Assembly: GCF_005233845.1 (NCBI RefSeq)
Contig: NZ_SZQL01000003.1
Span: 186,001-250,000, forward strand
Direction: 5' to 3'
Source of the DNA: Ilyomonas limi
GTDB taxonomy: Bacteria > Bacteroidota > Bacteroidia > Chitinophagales > Chitinophagaceae
DNA: 64,000 nucleotides
In this document: positions 52,413 to 63,715 of the stretch, in pieces
Position numbering within the stretch: position 1 is the stretch's first letter
Layout of the letters: the number at the start of each line of letters is the position of its first letter
The notes under the pieces: generated by a model
Seen by the model: only the letters and a program-made list of their open reading frames with translations
Told to the model about the DNA's origin: nothing
Database searches by the model: none
Translations under genes and position numbers: made by a program

Positions 52413-53056
52413 TGCACCGCCAACTGTATTTTATTTTCCTGCAGGCGAGGACGCTCACCGATGGAAGTTTAAAATAGGAAGCTTCTGTCTGGCAACAGTT
52501 GTGATGTAATATCTCACCTTACTGTTCTGAATATTTTTTATATATTCTTATATCGATATGATGAGGTACAAAGCATCTGTGCAGTATAAATATACCATCA
52601 TTAGATAAACTTTGATTTATGACTAAGCTCAGATGCTTCCTTCGTCAGCATGACAAATGCAGAATTTGATTGTAGTATTAAACTACACAAAAAAATTGCC
52701 CCGAATACAACCTGTGATATTCCTACCCGTTTAAAACATACTCTTAATTTATATTTTGTTGGTACCGTACTTGGCTTTTTGAAGCTAACAAAGCCTTTTA
52801 ATGTGTTTACCCCCTTGTCGCCGGGTACACTTATTGAAGATGGAGGCTGCAAAACGCCTGCAAGCCATGCCACAATACACAGTGTCCACAATATATTAAT
52901 ATTTACGTTATATAAAATACGCATTATCAATGTTAAAAAATGGCACTATTATTAGGAATACTATAATATTACCCCTGGCCGGTTTAAGTTTTACCTTATC
53001 AGCAGGATTTGTATCTTTTATTTTTATATATAACCTAAAAAACAGAAAAACACTCT
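52413..53056. other. Intergenic region with one repeat-like motif
   Basis: A 101-codon rightward frame at 52650-52955 has no similarity to a known family and is probably chance. CTCAGATGCTTCCTTCGTCA, then GCATGACAAATG at about 52628-52659, resembles the GATxCTTCGxTCAGxATGACA motifs scattered between Bacteroidota genes. A TGA-N6-TCA at 52620-52631 lacks the ACCTGACG context of the boxes near 273 and 1749. No -7 element is clear for the gene at 53057. Confidence 0.4.
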
Positions 53057-55354
53057 ATGGATGTTATTTGCTTTGCACATCTCAGATGGAACTTTGTTTA
53101 TCAGCGTCCACAACATTTAATCAGCAGGTTCGCCTCTGTTTACCGTGTTTTTTACATAGAAGAACCTATGTACACCGATGCCGATGATGATTATGTTATT
53201 CAACAAAGCAAGGAGAAAGTGTGGGTAGTGGTACCGCATTTAAAAAAAGGTGCTCATGGTGATGTGGCAAGCAGGCAGCGAAGTATATTAAACCGCCTTT
53301 TCAGCGACCGGAGCATCAGCCGTTACCTGTTTTGGTATTATACACCTATGGCCCTGCAGTTCAGCAATCATTTTACGCCCATGCTTACGGTATATGATTG
53401 CATGGATGAGTTGTCTTCGTTCAAATTTGCGCCACCGCAGCTTAAAGAATTAGAGAAAGAACTAATGGGTAAAGCCGACCTGGTATTTACCGGCGGGCAC
53501 AGCCTGTATGAAGCAAAAAAAGACCAGCATGCACATATCTATCCTTTCCCGAGCAGTATAGATAAAAATCATTTTGCCAAAGCAAGAAATTATAAAGAGG
53601 AGCCTGCCGACCAGACAGCTATTCCGCACCCACGGCTGGGTTTTTATGGGGTAATAGATGAGCGTTTTGATATTGATTTGATTGAAAAAGTGGCTGCCGC
53701 AAAGCCCGACTGGCATTTTGTATTGATTGGTCCGGTAGTGAAAATAGATCCTGCAACCTTGCCTAAATACAACAACATACATTATTTAGGTGGTAAGTCG
53801 TACAATGAATTGCCGGCTTACCTGAGCGGCTGGGATATTGCCATTATACCTTTTGCGCTAAATGAATCTACCAAATACATCAGCCCTACCAAAACGCCGG
53901 AATACATGGCTGCCGGTATCCCGGTTATTTCTACTGCTATCAGAGATGTAGTGCATCCTTATGGTGTGGAAGAACTGGTGCATATAACTCATTCGCCCGA
54001 AGAGTTTATACAACAGGCCAAAAAGGAATTGGCGGCAACAGATAAAACAGTCTGGTTGGCCAAGTCGGATGCATTTCTTGCCAATAATTCGTGGGACAAT
54101 ACATGGCAGCAGATGATGGAACTGATTAATGACCGTCTGGTGGCAAAGCAGGCACTTTTTGCCAATAATTATAAAAGGAAAGAAAAAAACGAGCAAGGCT
54201 TTGACTACCTGATTGTAGGTGCCGGCTTCTCGGGCAGTGTACTGGCAGAAAGACTTGCCAGCAAAGCCAATAAAAGAGTATTAATTATAGATAAGCGCGA
54301 CCACATTGGCGGCAATACGTATGATTATTACAACAACGATGGCATTTTAATACATAAATACGGCCCGCATATTTTTCATACCAACTCCAAAGAAGTATTT
54401 GAATATTTAGGACAGTTTACACAATGGCGCCCGTATGAGCATCGCGTATTAGCGAGTGTAGATGGACAGATGGTGCCTATTCCTATTAATCAGAATACGA
54501 TTAATATGCTATACGGGCTAAATCTTTCTTCGGATGAAGTAGATGCCTTTTTAAAGTCGAAGGCAGAGCCGGTAGACCGGATCTTAACATCGGAGGATGT
54601 AGTAATAAGTAAAGTAGGACGGGAGTTGTACGAAAAGTTTTTCAGGGGTTATACGCGCAAGCAATGGGCACTCGATCCTTCGCAATTGGATGCATCGGTA
54701 ACAGCGCGCGTGCCAACCCGCACCAACAAAGATGATCGCTATTTTACCGATACGTTCCAGGCAATGCCGCTGCATGGATATACGCAGCTATTTCAAAAGA
54801 TGCTGGCACATCCCAACATCAAAATCATGCTAAATACTGATTATAAAGAAGTAATAGGCATGATACCGCATAAGGCACTCATCTTTACTGGGCCAATAGA
54901 CAGCTTCTTCGATTATTGCTATGGCAAACTGCCTTATCGCTCACTCGATTTTCAGTTTGAGACGGTGGATGCAGAACACTTTCAGCCCACGGGCACGGTT
55001 AATTATCCTAATGAGCATTTATACACACGTATTACCGAATTTAAATACCTCACGGGGCAAAAGCATCCGAAAACGTCTGTTGTGTATGAGTATCCAAAAG
55101 ATGAAGGCGATCCGTATTATCCCATTCCCACACAGGAAAATGCAAGGATGTATAAAAAATACCAGTTGCTGGCAACTGCTACGCCCAACACCTATTTTGC
55201 AGGCCGCTTAGGCACTTATAAATATTATAATATGGACCAGGTAGTGGCGCAGTCGCTAACGCTGTTTAAAAAGCTGGTGCAGGCCGAAGAACAGCATATG
55301 CCGATGCCGGTGAATGGAGTAAATGGTCATAAGGTTTCTATTACTGCACCATAA
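53057..55354 (+). CDS. Fusion of glycosyltransferase and UDP-galactopyranose mutase
   Basis: 765 residues with two domains. Residues 1-365 form a GT-B glycosyltransferase: RWNFVYQRPQHLISRF, MLTVYDCMDELS, PRLGFYGVIDERFD, HYLGGKSYNELPAYLSGWDIAIIPF and the donor-site SPTKTPEYMAAGIPVIS. Residues 382-740 are a complete UDP-galactopyranose mutase: FDYLIVGAGFSGSVLAERLA (FAD), GGNTYDYY, YGPHIFHT, GYTRKQW (Arg534) and GRLGTYKYYNMDQV (Arg717). The mutase makes UDP-galactofuranose from UDP-galactopyranose; the linked transferase may use it. No frame break separates the halves. The C-terminus ends in a short Met/Pro-rich tail. A GH1-like gene follows after 146 bp. Confidence 0.92.
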   Translation: MDVICFAHLRWNFVYQRPQHLISRFASVYRVFYIEEPMYTDADDDYVIQQSKEKVWVVVPHLKKGAHGDVASRQRSILNRLFSDRSISRYLFWYYTPMALQFSNHFTPMLTVYDCMDELSSFKFAPPQLKELEKELMGKADLVFTGGHSLYEAKKDQHAHIYPFPSSIDKNHFAKARNYKEEPADQTAIPHPRLGFYGVIDERFDIDLIEKVAAAKPDWHFVLIGPVVKIDPATLPKYNNIHYLGGKSYNELPAYLSGWDIAIIPFALNESTKYISPTKTPEYMAAGIPVISTAIRDVVHPYGVEELVHITHSPEEFIQQAKKELAATDKTVWLAKSDAFLANNSWDNTWQQMMELINDRLVAKQALFANNYKRKEKNEQGFDYLIVGAGFSGSVLAERLASKANKRVLIIDKRDHIGGNTYDYYNNDGILIHKYGPHIFHTNSKEVFEYLGQFTQWRPYEHRVLASVDGQMVPIPINQNTINMLYGLNLSSDEVDAFLKSKAEPVDRILTSEDVVISKVGRELYEKFFRGYTRKQWALDPSQLDASVTARVPTRTNKDDRYFTDTFQAMPLHGYTQLFQKMLAHPNIKIMLNTDYKEVIGMIPHKALIFTGPIDSFFDYCYGKLPYRSLDFQFETVDAEHFQPTGTVNYPNEHLYTRITEFKYLTGQKHPKTSVVYEYPKDEGDPYYPIPTQENARMYKKYQLLATATPNTYFAGRLGTYKYYNMDQVVAQSLTLFKKLVQAEEQHMPMPVNGVNGHKVSITAP

Positions 55355-55500
55355 TAAAAATTATAATAAAAAATAATAACAACAGTTCGAAAGTGTAAAG
55401 CATTGAGTAATAAATGAGCATTGGCTTACTTATAATTACTGTAAGCAAGCCAATGATAGCGCTGTAGTACATTTTTGAAAGTAAAACAATCTTCAACATC

Positions 55501-56712
55501 ATGACTGTTTTGATGAATGATGAATATACCCTTCATCAAAGCCCGTTCGCCTCGTTTTGGATGGGCGGATATGAGTGTACCGATAAACTAAATGCTTTTG
55601 GCAACAGGGTAGATTTTTTAACCCTCACCGGGCATTTGCAAATGCTGAAGGAAGATTATCGGCAGTTGGATTTATTCGATATTAAAACGGTAAGAGAAGG
55701 TATCCGCTGGAGTCAGGTAGAGCAACGCCCATACCAGTACGACTGGAGTACGGTAGGCTATATGATGGAGTGTGCCAAAGCACAAAGCGTACAGCAGGTA
55801 TGGGATATCTGTCACTTTGGCTTCCCCGACGATCTCACACCGTTGCATCCTCATTTTGCACGACGCTTTTCGGCGTTATGCCGGGCTTTTGTTCGCTTCT
55901 ACCGTTCTATTGATACCGAAAGTACACTGATTGTTACGCCTATCAATGAAGTCAGCTTTTTATCTTGGCTGGGCGGCGATGTGCGTGGCACTTCACCATA
56001 TTGCGTAGGGCAGGGTTGGGAGGTAAAATACCACCTGATGCAAGCTTATATAGAAGGTATAGCAGCCATGAAGGAGGAAGATCCCGATGTGCGCATACTT
56101 ACTACTGAGCCGCTCACGAGCATTGTACCGGAACTGGATGCTGATGAAGAAGGTATAGAAAAGGCGGCTGCATTGCACGAGCTTCAGTTTCAGGTAACCG
56201 AGATGCTTTGCGGGTTTATGTGCCCCGAACTAGGCGGCAAGCCGGAATACCTGGATATCCTGGGCTTTAATTATTACCATAACAATCAATGGGTTGCCGA
56301 TACAGGCCAGTTTTTACCATGGGGGAATGAGAACAACGATCCGCGGTGGCAACCGTTAAGCGATTTAATGTATAAGGCTTACAAACGCTATAACCGTCCG
56401 TTTGTACTTACCGAAACCAGCCATCCCGGCGTACACCGCCCCGAATGGCTAACTTTTGTTGCAGCGTCCTGTGCTAAGCTGTTGCGGGAGGGACTACCCT
56501 TATGGGGCATTTGCTGGTATCCAATAATTGACCGTCCTGATTGGGATCACATGCAACCCTGGCACCGGTCGGGCGTATGGGACATACTACCCGACGATAT
56601 GGGCTCATTACGGCGTGTATTGCATCAGCCAACAGCCATTGCTTTGCGGCGTGCGCAGGAAGTAATAAATAAAGCGATGATGAAAAAAGGGGTTATGAAG
56701 GCAATTTTGTGA
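55501..56712 (+). CDS. GH1-like glycoside hydrolase (clan GH-A fold)
   Basis: 403 residues, (beta/alpha)8 barrel. The acid/base is Glu150 in VTPINEVSFLSWLGG, the nucleophile Glu305 in FVLTETSHPGV. The N-terminus begins SFWMGGYECTDKLNAFG without signal peptide, so it is cytoplasmic. It is shorter than a typical GH1 beta-glucosidase. Related proteins occur beside or fused to nucleotide-sugar enzymes in other bacteria, and here the gene follows the glycosyltransferase-mutase fusion. Its substrate may be a product of that pathway (inference). Confidence 0.82.
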   Translation: MTVLMNDEYTLHQSPFASFWMGGYECTDKLNAFGNRVDFLTLTGHLQMLKEDYRQLDLFDIKTVREGIRWSQVEQRPYQYDWSTVGYMMECAKAQSVQQVWDICHFGFPDDLTPLHPHFARRFSALCRAFVRFYRSIDTESTLIVTPINEVSFLSWLGGDVRGTSPYCVGQGWEVKYHLMQAYIEGIAAMKEEDPDVRILTTEPLTSIVPELDADEEGIEKAAALHELQFQVTEMLCGFMCPELGGKPEYLDILGFNYYHNNQWVADTGQFLPWGNENNDPRWQPLSDLMYKAYKRYNRPFVLTETSHPGVHRPEWLTFVAASCAKLLREGLPLWGICWYPIIDRPDWDHMQPWHRSGVWDILPDDMGSLRRVLHQPTAIALRRAQEVINKAMMKKGVMKAIL

Positions 56713-56774
56713 AGAGATATAAAGACTAAAATAGCAGGAATGTTACTAATCCAGGCTCCTGATAAACATATTAT

Positions 56775-56795
56775 AAGCCCGCTTATGGCGGGCTT
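56775..56795 (+). terminator. Rho-independent terminator after the GH1-like gene
   Basis: AAGCCCGC (56775-56782) pairs perfectly with GCGGGCTT (56788-56795) around TTATG, followed by CTTTTGGGG. It ends the carbohydrate gene group 63 bp after the stop. Confidence 0.75.
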
Positions 56796-56893
56796 CTTTT
56801 GGGGCACTACTTACAGTAAGGCTAATAGTAAACTGGAAAAGTGAATTTGGAAAAGTATCCCTGCAATTACTTTTTCAATACCGCTGAATAAGC

Positions 56894-57118
56894 TTATTTC
56901 TCTGCTTGCTGCTCTTTATTGTGTTCGTATTTTTTCTTTATGCCATACGCCACACCGGCAGCCACTAAGATGCCGATGCCGCCATCGAAGGGCACGTTGG
57001 TATCCGGATCGCCGCCTTCATCGCCAAATTCAACTTGCGCATTTACTCTTGTGGGTGTAAAATTAATTGCTGCGATCAGGAGTAAAGCAGTAATACAATG
57101 TTTCAGTTTCATTATCAT
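56894..57118 (-). CDS. Small exported protein with PID-CTERM-like C-terminus
   Basis: 74 residues (72 from the Met at 57112). A signal peptide MKLKHCITALLLIAAINFTPTRVNAQ is followed by an acidic spacer VEFGDEGGDPDTNVP and then FDGGIGILVAAGVAYGIKKKYEHN: a PxDGG motif, a hydrophobic stretch and a basic tail. This order resembles sorting tails described in Bacteroidota as PID-CTERM, here with PFDGG instead of PIDGG. The mature protein is almost nothing but the tail, so it may be a membrane peptide. No sortase-like gene is near. Confidence 0.6.
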   Translation of the reverse strand: MIMKLKHCITALLLIAAINFTPTRVNAQVEFGDEGGDPDTNVPFDGGIGILVAAGVAYGIKKKYEHNKEQQAEK

Positions 57119-57479
57119 GAATTTTAGATAACCGGATGAATTGGATATTATTTTGAATAAGCAGTTAATCAGCTACTAAAACAAGCTGCGCTGAATTAGC
57201 TGATGAACAAATACTTTGTAGCCAACTAACGTAAAACGATTGTACTTGCTTGTATATTGAATAACGGAGTCTTAGAACGTCAGATTTTTATTCCAACTGT
57301 ACAAGAGTTACAGCGAAAATACATAGATAATAATATAACTATATTTTACATGCTGTTAATTAATGTATATTTAAGCGCATTTAATCTTTATTCAATGGTT
57401 GCACATTAGTATATCCGCTTAGGTTAGAGTAAAAATTAAAGGGAAAGCCAAACGGTAACATACTTGTATTTAACACCTT
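57119..57479. other. Intergenic region without recognised feature
   Basis: 361 bp of AT-rich sequence between the leftward small-protein gene and the leftward DUF5916 gene. I see no gene, clear hairpin or repeat. Confidence 0.5.
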
Positions 57480-59660
57480 CTACAAATTCCACCAATAATT
57501 CAGCTTTAGCACCAGGGCTCTTGTTTTTACGGCAAAAGGTGCAGGGAAATAATTATCGGTATAAACAATAAACAAATCAGAAGCAGGTTTGTAGCGCCAT
57601 TGGAAACGTGTATTGATATTCACATTATTTGTCTGCTGATTATACTGGAAAAAAGTAGTAAAAAACAGCGTATTGGTAAATGTTACATCTATGCGCGGAC
57701 CAATCAACCAAAAATGCACATTGCCCCAGGGCTGCGGTAGTATCAGGTTGTTGTAATTCACATACATATTAATATTTACATACGGCTGTACGCGGTAGCC
57801 AAGTGTACCGCCGGCAGTGAATATATGCCCGCCGGCATAGTAGCTTCCGTACCGCATAGAAGCTGCATATGTAAAAGTATGTTGCGGTGCCGATACATAA
57901 TCGAAGCCGGTAAGCGAATAACGGTGCTCACTGCCGGCCAGCAGCGAATCTTTGCCGGTATTGGTTGGGTCGAATGGTCGTAATAACCGCACATAATCAT
58001 TTTGACCTATAAGCGACAATGTGCTTTTGCTACGGAAAGTAAAGAGATAGGCCAGCACATTTTCATAATCGGTACGATGAAATTTGGTATCGAAAAAATA
58101 GTTGAGTGTAAGCTGCGGGCCATGCGTAAGAATAGCGCCGCGCTTAGGAAAGAAATACCTTGAAATAGAAGGATTAAGCTTAATAAAACCAGTACGTGGC
58201 ACATAGCCAGCCTCGGCAGTATAATTTTTACCTACATACTCATACTGACCGTTAATTAACCATTTGCGGCTGCTGTATTGCAGATTGGCAGCATGGGTTA
58301 GGTCGTCACCACTTTTACCCGGCGTAAAAGATTTTAGTATCATCGCCTTACCCGTAAATACGTTATTTGCAGAGGCCAGGTTATACTCCACACCCATGTT
58401 GCGGTTGTATTTTGAGTAAACGCCCTTTAAACTATCGCTGCCGGTGGGGTGGTAATTAATAGCCGCTTTATCAATATAAATAAACCCGATATTGGAGCGC
58501 TTAAACACCTTTTGCTGTAACGAAACTACCGCATAGTTCTGTGCAGGCGAAGCAATTTCTTCATTACCGGCCGTTTCCATATCCATAACGCCAATGCGTA
58601 GTGTTTTATTAATCTTGCCGCTCAAACGTACACCCGCATTAATGGGTGTATTCAAGCCAATTCTTCTTGAGAAAAAAGGACGAACATCTGTATAACCAAA
58701 GTTGCCAAATAAGTCGCCGTTTTCTAAAAAAAACTGTCTTTTTTCGGGGAAAAACAGCTCATAACGGCTTAGGTTGGTTACCTGCTGGTCCACTTCTACC
58801 TGCGAAAAATCGGGATGCACCGTAAGGTCGAGGTTGAGTGCGGTAGAAAAAGCTATTTTTGCATCCACACCTTCGCGCCCCAGTATGCCCGATGATTTGT
58901 TGGTGGTGTAATCTTTAGCAGTGCTGGTAAGGAAATAAGGAATTATAGACACATTGCTGTGCGGATCGGGCGGCGGTACATCCCACACCAGCGTGCCGGT
59001 GTAAGCCAGCGATGCCGTAGGAAACTGCCTTGGCATAGGTGCCCAACTGCTTTTTTCGGTAGTCTTTAAATCGTTGCGGCTAAAGTTGATGCCCCAATGC
59101 AGCATGTCTCTTTTATACCGCAATGTTTTGAAAGGAATAGCTGCTTCAAATATGTACTTGTCAGGGTAGTTTTTAACTGCCGACAGCCACTTGTTGTCCC
59201 AGTTTAGGTCCACCGAGCCGCCGCTGTACATGGTGCCGTCCCACTGTGCGCCGGCAGCATTAGCACCAAACGAAAAGCCGGTGGTCTGGTCCTCAAACGG
59301 ATCTATAAACACTAAAAAGTTATCGTTTTTTCCAAAGTTAAAATCGCGCCGCAACGATTCCACCATATTCGCGCCGGGCAAAGCATTGTAACATATAGCA
59401 ATGAGGTATAAATAACGGTCATCATAGGTCATGCGTACTTCCGTTTTTACCTGTGCCATACTGGTATCCATAGGCAGCACCATATAAAAACTATCGGCAG
59501 CGGCAGCATTTTGCCAGGCAGCTTCATCCATAGCACCATCAATAGTTACAGGTAAAGCTGTTTTATGAATGAAGTACTGAATACCGGCATTGTTCTTTTG
59601 TGCAAATACATAAAATGGTATAATTACGGTCAGCAGGCAAAGAAGCAAAAATCTGTTCAC
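57480..59660 (-). CDS. CBM9-like / DUF5916 outer-membrane protein
   Basis: 726 residues from the GTG at 59660; a longer frame to 59681 would overlap the predicted promoter. A signal peptide (NRFLLLCLLTVIIPFYVFAQ) is followed by a CBM9-like domain about 30-230 (VTIDGAMDEAAWQNA, VRMTYDDRYLYLIAICY, FLVFIDPFEDQTTGFSFGANAAG), and then DUF5916, a large beta barrel (PDFSQVEVDQQVTNLSRYELFFPEKRQFFLENGDLF). It should be an outer-membrane barrel with a periplasmic sugar-binding-like domain. The function is unknown. It is monocistronic. Confidence 0.88.
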   Translation of the reverse strand: MNRFLLLCLLTVIIPFYVFAQKNNAGIQYFIHKTALPVTIDGAMDEAAWQNAAAADSFYMVLPMDTSMAQVKTEVRMTYDDRYLYLIAICYNALPGANMVESLRRDFNFGKNDNFLVFIDPFEDQTTGFSFGANAAGAQWDGTMYSGGSVDLNWDNKWLSAVKNYPDKYIFEAAIPFKTLRYKRDMLHWGINFSRNDLKTTEKSSWAPMPRQFPTASLAYTGTLVWDVPPPDPHSNVSIIPYFLTSTAKDYTTNKSSGILGREGVDAKIAFSTALNLDLTVHPDFSQVEVDQQVTNLSRYELFFPEKRQFFLENGDLFGNFGYTDVRPFFSRRIGLNTPINAGVRLSGKINKTLRIGVMDMETAGNEEIASPAQNYAVVSLQQKVFKRSNIGFIYIDKAAINYHPTGSDSLKGVYSKYNRNMGVEYNLASANNVFTGKAMILKSFTPGKSGDDLTHAANLQYSSRKWLINGQYEYVGKNYTAEAGYVPRTGFIKLNPSISRYFFPKRGAILTHGPQLTLNYFFDTKFHRTDYENVLAYLFTFRSKSTLSLIGQNDYVRLLRPFDPTNTGKDSLLAGSEHRYSLTGFDYVSAPQHTFTYAASMRYGSYYAGGHIFTAGGTLGYRVQPYVNINMYVNYNNLILPQPWGNVHFWLIGPRIDVTFTNTLFFTTFFQYNQQTNNVNINTRFQWRYKPASDLFIVYTDNYFPAPFAVKTRALVLKLNYWWNL

Positions 59661-59681
59661 GAATTGGTATAATTGAGGCAC

Positions 59682-59689
59682 GAAAGATA
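59682..59689 (-). promoter_or_regulatory. -7-like element of the DUF5916 gene, decides its start
   Basis: On the minus strand TATCTTTC, followed by G, is near TAnnTTTG. Transcription would start near 59676, downstream of the GTG at 59681, which favours translation from the GTG at 59660. Confidence 0.4.
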
Positions 59690-59861
59690 AACAACAAAAT
59701 AAATGTAGAAAGTGATTTTAAGAGAAAACCGGTTGTGGGTAAAAGTGAATGAATATCGGGTAAATAAAATATGGTTTTATTGCACATTGCTATTCTTCAA
59801 TATCAGTTGATGCAAACAACGGCAAAGTAAACAATGCATTAATTTATTTACACAAAAAATA

Positions 59862-59886
59862 AAAGCCCCGCCTGCGGCGGGGCTTT
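59862..59886 (-). terminator. Terminator of gyrB
   Basis: AAAGCCCCGCC (59862-59872) pairs perfectly with GGCGGGGCTTT (59876-59886) around TGC. On the minus strand it is followed by TATTTTTTG. It lies 29 bp beyond the gyrB stop. Confidence 0.85.
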
Positions 59887-59914
59887 ATATTCAATAGTAA
59901 AATCTAATTAATAG

Positions 59915-61921
<2,007 letters not shown>

Positions 61922-61940
61922 CTAATTCTTTACAGGTCTG

Positions 61941-61948
61941 CGAAGTTA
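61941..61948 (-). promoter_or_regulatory. -7-like element of gyrB (TTCG variant)
   Basis: On the minus strand TAACTTCG differs from TAnnTTTG by one base. The same TTCG ending occurs upstream of rnhB (22625-22632) and the SET gene (45431-45438). Confidence 0.35.
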
Positions 61949-62109
61949 CTGAAAATAAGCGGTTTTAAGAAGTAAATTGGCAGTGTTATATGCTTATTTT
62001 TTGTTATAAAACCGGGGATAAAAAAGGTGTTTTTTTAGATAAAATCATATACTCCTGCGCTGCAATTGAAATTTAATGGCTGGTGCCGGAATAGGGAGAA
62101 AGTAGATTA

Positions 62110-62735
62110 CTACGAGCAAAGTAACAATACGGCTATCATGAAAGCAGCACCGACGCCAAACGAAGCCAGATAAACCCACCCGGTACGCGAGCTTGCCAGC
62201 ATTGTACAAATGCTTTGCAACGCCGGGAAAGTGTTAATGGCAGTTGCAGTATCCTTTTTATCAGTGATATTGGTAATCCATGCTTTTGAAATACCGCCTG
62301 TTGCAGCCGCATATACACCATACCTAAAAAATAACCCGAAAAAGAAGTACATATTAGTATTTATGAAAAAGCCTGCATATACACAAACAAACAAAAAAAG
62401 CCCAGTAATAAAATAGTTCTTAATCCCACTTTATCGGCTATAATGCCGGCGGGAAAAGCGAACAGTGCATATATGAAATTGTAAAAAATATAAACACCCC
62501 TAATTATTGTATTCTTATCCAGACTGTTTTATTTTAAGCAATAAAAAAAGCAAATACTGCAGCTAGCCCCCGAATAACAGCAATATAAAAAAGGGTTTGT
62601 ATTGTCTCCGAAAAAAATACAAATACGCAATGCCAATGAAGTTCCGATAACAGCGCCGACAGTATCCATGAACGATGAAAGCCAATAGCTGTATTCATTA
62701 ATGGGATTAATTTTTTACGCGGCAATGAAATTTTG
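62110..62735 (-). pseudogene. Decayed MFS transporter, C-terminal half
   Basis: Conserved MFS segments are spread over three reading frames: NTAIGFHRS, then in a second frame MDTVGAVIGTSLAL and FFGDN, then in a third TLFYIAVIRGLAAVFAFFIA. After a stop follow YNFIYALFAFPAGIIADKV and, after a shift at a run of seven T (62393-62399 complement), FVCVYAGF, GVYAAATGGISKAWI and a last helix ending at 62110. The N-terminal half is missing; the next gene upstream begins at 62852. The related intact family includes 12-TM drug or sugar exporters. At least three frameshifts make this a real pseudogene rather than a single sequencing slip. Confidence 0.8.
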
Positions 62736-62851
62736 CCTCCAGCACTTATCGTTTGTTTTATTTACACAAAAGTATCAGAAGCTTTTCCTACCTTCTATTG
62801 ATGTTAAATGCTTTAACCTCCAACAACTTTCTTATCTTCACTTCCAAGCCT

Positions 62852-63715
62852 ATGCTGCACCGCTCCACCATACAATTGCTGCGTCTGCCGTTTTCATTTT
62901 TTCTCATGCCGGTGTACTGGTTTGCACTGAGCATGGTGCCGGAGGTAAATCTGTTTAAAGCAATACTTATTTTTATTTTACTGCACTTGTTTTTATATCC
63001 CTCCAGCAATGGCTACAATAGTTATATGGATCGTGATGAGAGCAGCATTGGTGGCATTGAACATCCAATGCAACCAACAAAACAATTGTTCTATACCACT
63101 GTTGTATTAGATATTGCAGCAGCATTGTTGTCATTTATTATCAGCGTTCCGTTTGCAATTGCTTTTATTATTTATATCATTTGTTCGCGATTGTATAGCT
63201 ACCGAAAAATAAGACTGAAGCGCTTTGCTGTAGGGGGTTATCTTACGGTCATTATCAACCAGGGTGCACTTACTTTTTGGATGGTGTACAACGGCGCTAA
63301 TACCAATACAACCACACCTTTTCCGTGGATTGCCTGCCTGGCAGCAGCATTTTTAATTGGCGGTTTTTATCCCATCACACAGGTATATCAGCACGAAGCT
63401 GATGCCAAAGATGGCGTGCAAACCATCAGTATGTTGCTGGGTATCAGGGGTACTTTTGTTTTTTGCGCAACTATGTATGTAATTGCTTTTGGCTTATTGT
63501 TTGTCCATTTTCAGTACACACTGCAGTTGGTACGTTTTGCTTTGCTGCAAATCTTTTTCATACCTGTATTAATTTATTTTTTTTATTGGGTAACGCAAGT
63601 ATGGAAGCATAAGGCGGCTGCCGATTTTAAACATACGATGCAAATGAATTGGCTCGCTGCAGGCTGTACCAATCTGGCCTTTATCACCTTATTTATATTA
63701 AACTATATTGGCTAA
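62852..63715 (+). CDS. UbiA family prenyltransferase
   Basis: 287 residues from the ATG at 62852; the frame extends to 62753 without conserved residues. About eight transmembrane helices. The first Asp-rich motif is NGYNSYMDRDE (53-63) and the second is YQHEADAKDG, the sites that bind Mg2+ and prenyl diphosphate. It attaches an isoprenoid to an aromatic or polyketide acceptor. Its last codons overlap the start of the type III polyketide synthase gene by 8 bp, so the acceptor may be that enzyme's product (inference). Confidence 0.88.
   Translation: MLHRSTIQLLRLPFSFFLMPVYWFALSMVPEVNLFKAILIFILLHLFLYPSSNGYNSYMDRDESSIGGIEHPMQPTKQLFYTTVVLDIAAALLSFIISVPFAIAFIIYIICSRLYSYRKIRLKRFAVGGYLTVIINQGALTFWMVYNGANTNTTTPFPWIACLAAAFLIGGFYPITQVYQHEADAKDGVQTISMLLGIRGTFVFCATMYVIAFGLLFVHFQYTLQLVRFALLQIFFIPVLIYFFYWVTQVWKHKAAADFKHTMQMNWLAAGCTNLAFITLFILNYIG

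Noticed and set aside
52620-52631. TGA-N6-TCA as a fourth operator box
   Set aside because: The core alone is expected many times by chance in 64 kb, and the ACCTGACG context is absent.
52650-52955. 101-codon rightward frame before the glycosyltransferase-mutase gene
   Set aside because: No known similarity, begins inside a repeat-like motif, and shows no conserved pattern.
62110-62394. 94-codon frame as an intact small membrane protein
   Set aside because: It is the last part of a frameshifted MFS transporter whose earlier motifs lie in other frames upstream.
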